From NCBI RefSeq assembly GCF_030818905.1, contig NZ_JAUTAZ010000001.1:3574260-3638259 (forward strand): a stretch of 64,000 bases of DNA, in the 5' to 3' direction. Positions 61,620 through 64,000 of this stretch are shown piece by piece (the first letter of the stretch is position 1; the number at the start of each line of letters is the position of its first letter). Source of the DNA: Microbacterium sp. SORGH_AS_0888. GTDB taxonomy: Bacteria > Actinomycetota > Actinomycetes > Actinomycetales > Microbacteriaceae. Below the pieces are notes generated by a model. The model was not told the DNA's origin and did no database searches. It saw only the letters and a list, made by a program, of their open reading frames with translations. Made by a program: the position numbers and the translations under genes.

Positions 61620-62723
61620 ATGGCTGTTTCGCTTCGCATCGTTCTGGACCAGTTGACCGAGGTGGTCGACGCGGATCTCGCCGAGGCCGAGCGGGAGATC
61701 GCGCGTGCGCTCGTGGACTCGGCGCCGAAGGGGTGCGACGTGACGGCGATCGTGCCGGCGGGGGATGAGGATGAGGCCGCCGCCGTGCCGGGCCTCGCGG
61801 GATCGACGCGCGCCCCGCTCGGCCGCGCCCGGCTGCTCGCGTCGTGGCAGATGGGGATCGCCCCAGGCATCGGAGGCGGACTCATCCACGCGCCGTCGCT
61901 GGTCGCGCCGCTCGTGCGTCACGACCGGGTGAACGAGAACGATCAGACCGTCGTCTCGTTGTGGGATCTGTGTGCGTGGGAGAAGCCCGACGGGATGTCG
62001 CGCCTCGCGGTCGCGGGTCAGCGGGCTCTCCTCAAGCGCGCCGAGAAGCACGCCGATGCCGTCGTCGTGCCCTCGCACGCCATGGCGGACCGGCTGGGGG
62101 AGACGACCCGTCTGGGCGGCCGGCTGCGTGTGATCCCGGGCGCTGCGCCGACCGGGTTCGCGGCTCCGACGGATGCCGTGGGCCGCCGTCGAGCGCTGGG
62201 CGTGCCGGAGGGCGTGGTGGCCCTCGCCGGCGCCTTCTGCGACGACGACGCGCTCGCCGCGGGGCTGTCGGCGGTCGCCTCGCTCGCGGACGCACCCGAG
62301 GTCGTGGTGCTCGACATCTCCGACGCGCGTGCCCCGCGCGTGCGCGAGCTGGCGACGGCGGCGGGGATCGCGGACTCCGCGCTGCACGTGCAGGGGCACG
62401 TCGAGGCGCCGGATCGGGCCGCGGTGTTGGCCGGCGCGGTCGTGCTCCTCGCACCGTCGACGCTCAGCGCGTTCCCGTGGCGCGTGGTCGAGGCGCTGGC
62501 GCTCGGACTCCCGGTCGTGGCCTCGGCGTCCGACGTGCACCGCGAGGTGCTGGTCGACGGCGGCCTGTTCGTGCCGTCCGGCGAGCTCGGCGACGCGCTT
62601 CGGCTGGTCGCCGAGTCGGAGGACGCGCGGAAGCGTTTCGCTGTCCGCGCGCTCGACCGCGGCAAGGCGTTCTCGTGGCGCGACCACGCGGAGCGCGTGT
62701 GGGCGCTGCACGCCGAGCTGTGA
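61620..62723 (+). CDS. Glycosyltransferase (GT4-like, GT-B fold)
   Basis: A 367-residue protein. The C-terminal half has HVQGHVEAPDRAAVLAGAVV and APSTLSAFPWRVVEALALGLPVVASASDVHREVL, the nucleotide-sugar-binding pattern of GT4 enzymes, with the E-x7-E-like spacing partly kept (FPWRVVEAL). The N-terminal half contains HAPSLVAPLVRHD and VVSLWDLCAWEKP. Donor and acceptor are unknown. ATG 61620 has no Shine-Dalgarno; TTACTA six bases upstream could be a -10. It follows the LCP gene, so a role in a wall polymer is likely. Confidence 0.75.
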   Translation: MAVSLRIVLDQLTEVVDADLAEAEREIARALVDSAPKGCDVTAIVPAGDEDEAAAVPGLAGSTRAPLGRARLLASWQMGIAPGIGGGLIHAPSLVAPLVRHDRVNENDQTVVSLWDLCAWEKPDGMSRLAVAGQRALLKRAEKHADAVVVPSHAMADRLGETTRLGGRLRVIPGAAPTGFAAPTDAVGRRRALGVPEGVVALAGAFCDDDALAAGLSAVASLADAPEVVVLDISDARAPRVRELATAAGIADSALHVQGHVEAPDRAAVLAGAVVLLAPSTLSAFPWRVVEALALGLPVVASASDVHREVLVDGGLFVPSGELGDALRLVAESEDARKRFAVRALDRGKAFSWRDHAERVWALHAEL

Positions 62724-62836
62724 CGTGTTGCGGCGTTGCGCTGCCGCGGACCTACCGGCCGTCAACCTAAGCGGCGCTCTGCTTCGCATGACATGGCAGG
62801 TGCGTGGCGTTCGGCTACGCGAAGGAGAGTCGTCGC

Positions 62837-63571
62837 CTACGCGCGGAGCGTGCCCACCGCCTCTGCACTCGGGCCGTCGAAGACCATGCGGCCTTCCCTG
62901 AGGACGATCCCTCGTTGGCACAGGGCTGCGACCATGTCGAGGTCGTGAGAGACCACGACCAGCGTCTTTCCCTCGGTGTGAAGCTCGCGGATACGCGCGA
63001 GGCACTTCTTCTGGAACGGTTCGTCGCCCACCGACAGAATCTCGTCGATGAGAAGGACGTCGACCTCCGTGTGGATGGCCACGGAGAACGCTAGTCGGAG
63101 GAACATCCCGGAGGAGTAGTGCTTCACCTCTGTGTCGATGAAGCGCTCGATCTCGCTGAAAGCGACGATGTCGTCGAAACGTGACTCCGTCTCTCGGCGC
63201 GACATCCCGAGGATCGCCGCGTTCAAGAAGATGTTCTCCCGGCCCGACAGGTCCGGATGGAAGCCCGCGCCGACCTCGATCAGTCCGGCGACGCGACCTC
63301 GGGTGAGGACGTGACCCGAGTCGGGCCGTAGGACGCCAGAGATCATCTTCAGCGTCGTGGACTTTCCCGAGCCGTTGTAACCGAGCAGCGCAACGGCTTC
63401 GCCTTGCTCGATGTCGAAGCTTACTCCGTCAAGGGCATGGAAGTCCGTCGTGAGCTGCTTCCGGCGCAGTGCAGCGACGGCGGTCTCTTTGATCGAATGA
63501 GTGTGACGAAGACGGAATCGCTTGCTTACCGCATCCACGCGGACGGCGACGTTGTCAGAGGTCTTGGGCAA
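62837..63571 (-). CDS. ABC transporter ATP-binding protein for polysaccharide/teichoic acid export (Wzt/TagH-type)
   Basis: A 244-residue ATPase. Walker A LLGYNGSGKSTTLKMI, Q-loop region VAGLIEVGAGFHPDLSGREN, signature YSSGMFLRLAFSVA and Walker B VLLIDEILSVGDEPFQKK, all typical of O-antigen and teichoic acid exporters. The C-terminal substrate-binding extension of some Wzt proteins is absent. The start is TTG 63571, overlapping the permease end by 17 bases; a later GTG is possible. It works with the permease just upstream to flip or export a lipid-linked polymer. Confidence 0.92.
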   Translation of the reverse strand: MPKTSDNVAVRVDAVSKRFRLRHTHSIKETAVAALRRKQLTTDFHALDGVSFDIEQGEAVALLGYNGSGKSTTLKMISGVLRPDSGHVLTRGRVAGLIEVGAGFHPDLSGRENIFLNAAILGMSRRETESRFDDIVAFSEIERFIDTEVKHYSSGMFLRLAFSVAIHTEVDVLLIDEILSVGDEPFQKKCLARIRELHTEGKTLVVVSHDLDMVAALCQRGIVLREGRMVFDGPSAEAVGTLRA

Positions 63572-64000
63572 AGCGCCCCTCCAGACGGCGGAAAACGGTC
63601 TGCCCGAGCAACAACACGAGCAGCGAGACGATGACGGCTATCCCTGCGAACGTCCAGAGATCGGGTATCGGTTCCATACGATCGGAGGTCAGCGGCTCCC
63701 ACGCTCCGCGATGGAAGAGTTCAACGGCGACGGTGAGAGGATTCAGGCGATATACAACGAACGCCCACGACGGGAGTGAAGAAGCGACCGCCTGCCACTG
63801 ATACATCACAGGCGAGGCCCAGATCGCGCACATGACGATGATCTCTACGAAGCTTTGCGCATCGCGGAACGTCACGTTGATCGATCCGAAGAGCAGCCCC
63901 AGGCCGGTGGCGAGCAAAGCGACGATCACAAGGGCGAGCAAGAGCGCGCCGATGCCCGCGACGCTCGGTGTCCAGCCGAGTGCGATCGCGATCACCAGGA
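63555..64000 (-). CDS. ABC transporter permease for polysaccharide/teichoic acid export (Wzm/TagG-type), partial
   Basis: C-terminal 148 or so residues of an ABC-2-type membrane component; the 5-prime end lies beyond the window. Four hydrophobic segments are seen (LLLALVIVALLATGLGLLFG, IIVMCAIWASPVMY, VYRLNPLTVAVELF, WTFAGIAVIVSLLVLLLG). FRDAQSFVEIIVMCAIWASPVMY with RLNPLTVAVELFHRGAW is the family pattern (YRDLR...PVIY...NP in TagG/Wzm). It overlaps the ATPase gene. G+C looks slightly lower than the rest of the window, as is common at surface-polymer loci. Confidence 0.88.
   Translation of the reverse strand, partial: LVIAIALGWTPSVAGIGALLLALVIVALLATGLGLLFGSINVTFRDAQSFVEIIVMCAIWASPVMYQWQAVASSLPSWAFVVYRLNPLTVAVELFHRGAWEPLTSDRMEPIPDLWTFAGIAVIVSLLVLLLGQTVFRRLEGRFAQDL

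Noticed and set aside
60066..63005. A 979-codon minus-strand open frame opposite the LCP and glycosyltransferase genes
   Set aside because: It is antisense to well-recognised genes, low-complexity (Arg/His-rich), and has no start signals.

Overview
The window is a high-GC (about 70 percent G+C by eye), densely coded stretch of an actinobacterial chromosome, most likely Microbacteriaceae and plausibly Microbacterium. Support comes from the base composition, heavy use of GTG starts, many apparently leaderless promoters (a TANNNT box 6-7 bases before the start codon), an acyl-CoA carboxylase with a small epsilon subunit, an LpdA-type flavoprotein without redox cysteines, and a gene set (sdhCDAB, cdd, deoA, add, phosphosugar mutase, punA, lpdA, glpD, accA3, maf, accE, accD, birA, PH-domain protein, purK, purE) that I recall as a neighbourhood also kept in mycobacteria. 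No rRNA, tRNA, CRISPR array or prophage is visible.

Layout. 1-3.5 kb: a SorC-like regulator (cut by the window edge) divergent from glpD-glpK. 3.5-7.1 kb: an Fpg/Nei glycosylase, a GNAT enzyme, and a lactate oxidase-type gene divergent from its FadR/GntR regulator around a perfect operator. 7.2-8.3 kb: a complete IS481-family element with a 6-bp target duplication GCTAGC and a frameshifted transposase. 8.3-14.9 kb: a DUF559/AbiEi-like gene, trpS, xthA, a YihY-type membrane protein and two paralogous membrane-anchored HTH proteins. This part is studded with long palindromic repeats. 14.9-18.4 kb: sdhCDAB. 18.6-28.2 kb: manC, then a nucleoside uptake and salvage block (BMP lipoprotein, ATPase, two permeases, cdd, deoA, add). 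28.3-35.6 kb: a mannitol PTS block (mtlD, mtlF, mtlA, ptsI, a lone IIB) divergent from a PRD regulator. 35.6-42.9 kb: a cell-surface locus with an exosortase-family protease, a GT2 glycosyltransferase, a UDP-GlcNAc 2-epimerase, a 64-residue LAVTG-bearing membrane peptide and a secreted choice-of-anchor-type protein, divergent from a large LuxR regulator. 42.9-47.7 kb: GNAT, phosphosugar mutase, punA, lpdA. 47.7-58.2 kb: accA3, maf, an RNA methyltransferase, a response regulator/histidine kinase/membrane protein trio, accE-accD, birA and a PH-domain protein. 58.3-64 kb: purK-purE, an LCP ligase, a glycosyltransferase and an O-antigen/teichoic acid-type ABC exporter running off the edge.

How they work together. 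The nucleoside transporter feeds cdd/deoA/add and, further right, punA and a phosphosugar mutase. birA serves the AccA3 biotin carboxylase, whose partner subunits AccD/AccE lie nearby. The mannitol genes form one PTS with its own Enzyme I and regulator. The exosortase operon appears to make, glycosylate and anchor one surface protein.

Three observations stand out. First, palindromic elements of 75-80 bp in at least three unrelated sequence families share one architecture and often sit exactly 13 bases past a stop codon. Second, the exosortase locus is compact and translationally coupled. Third, four genes (transposase, yihY, a nucleoside permease, mtlA) each carry what looks like one extra base, which together point to residual homopolymer errors in the assembly rather than four real mutations.
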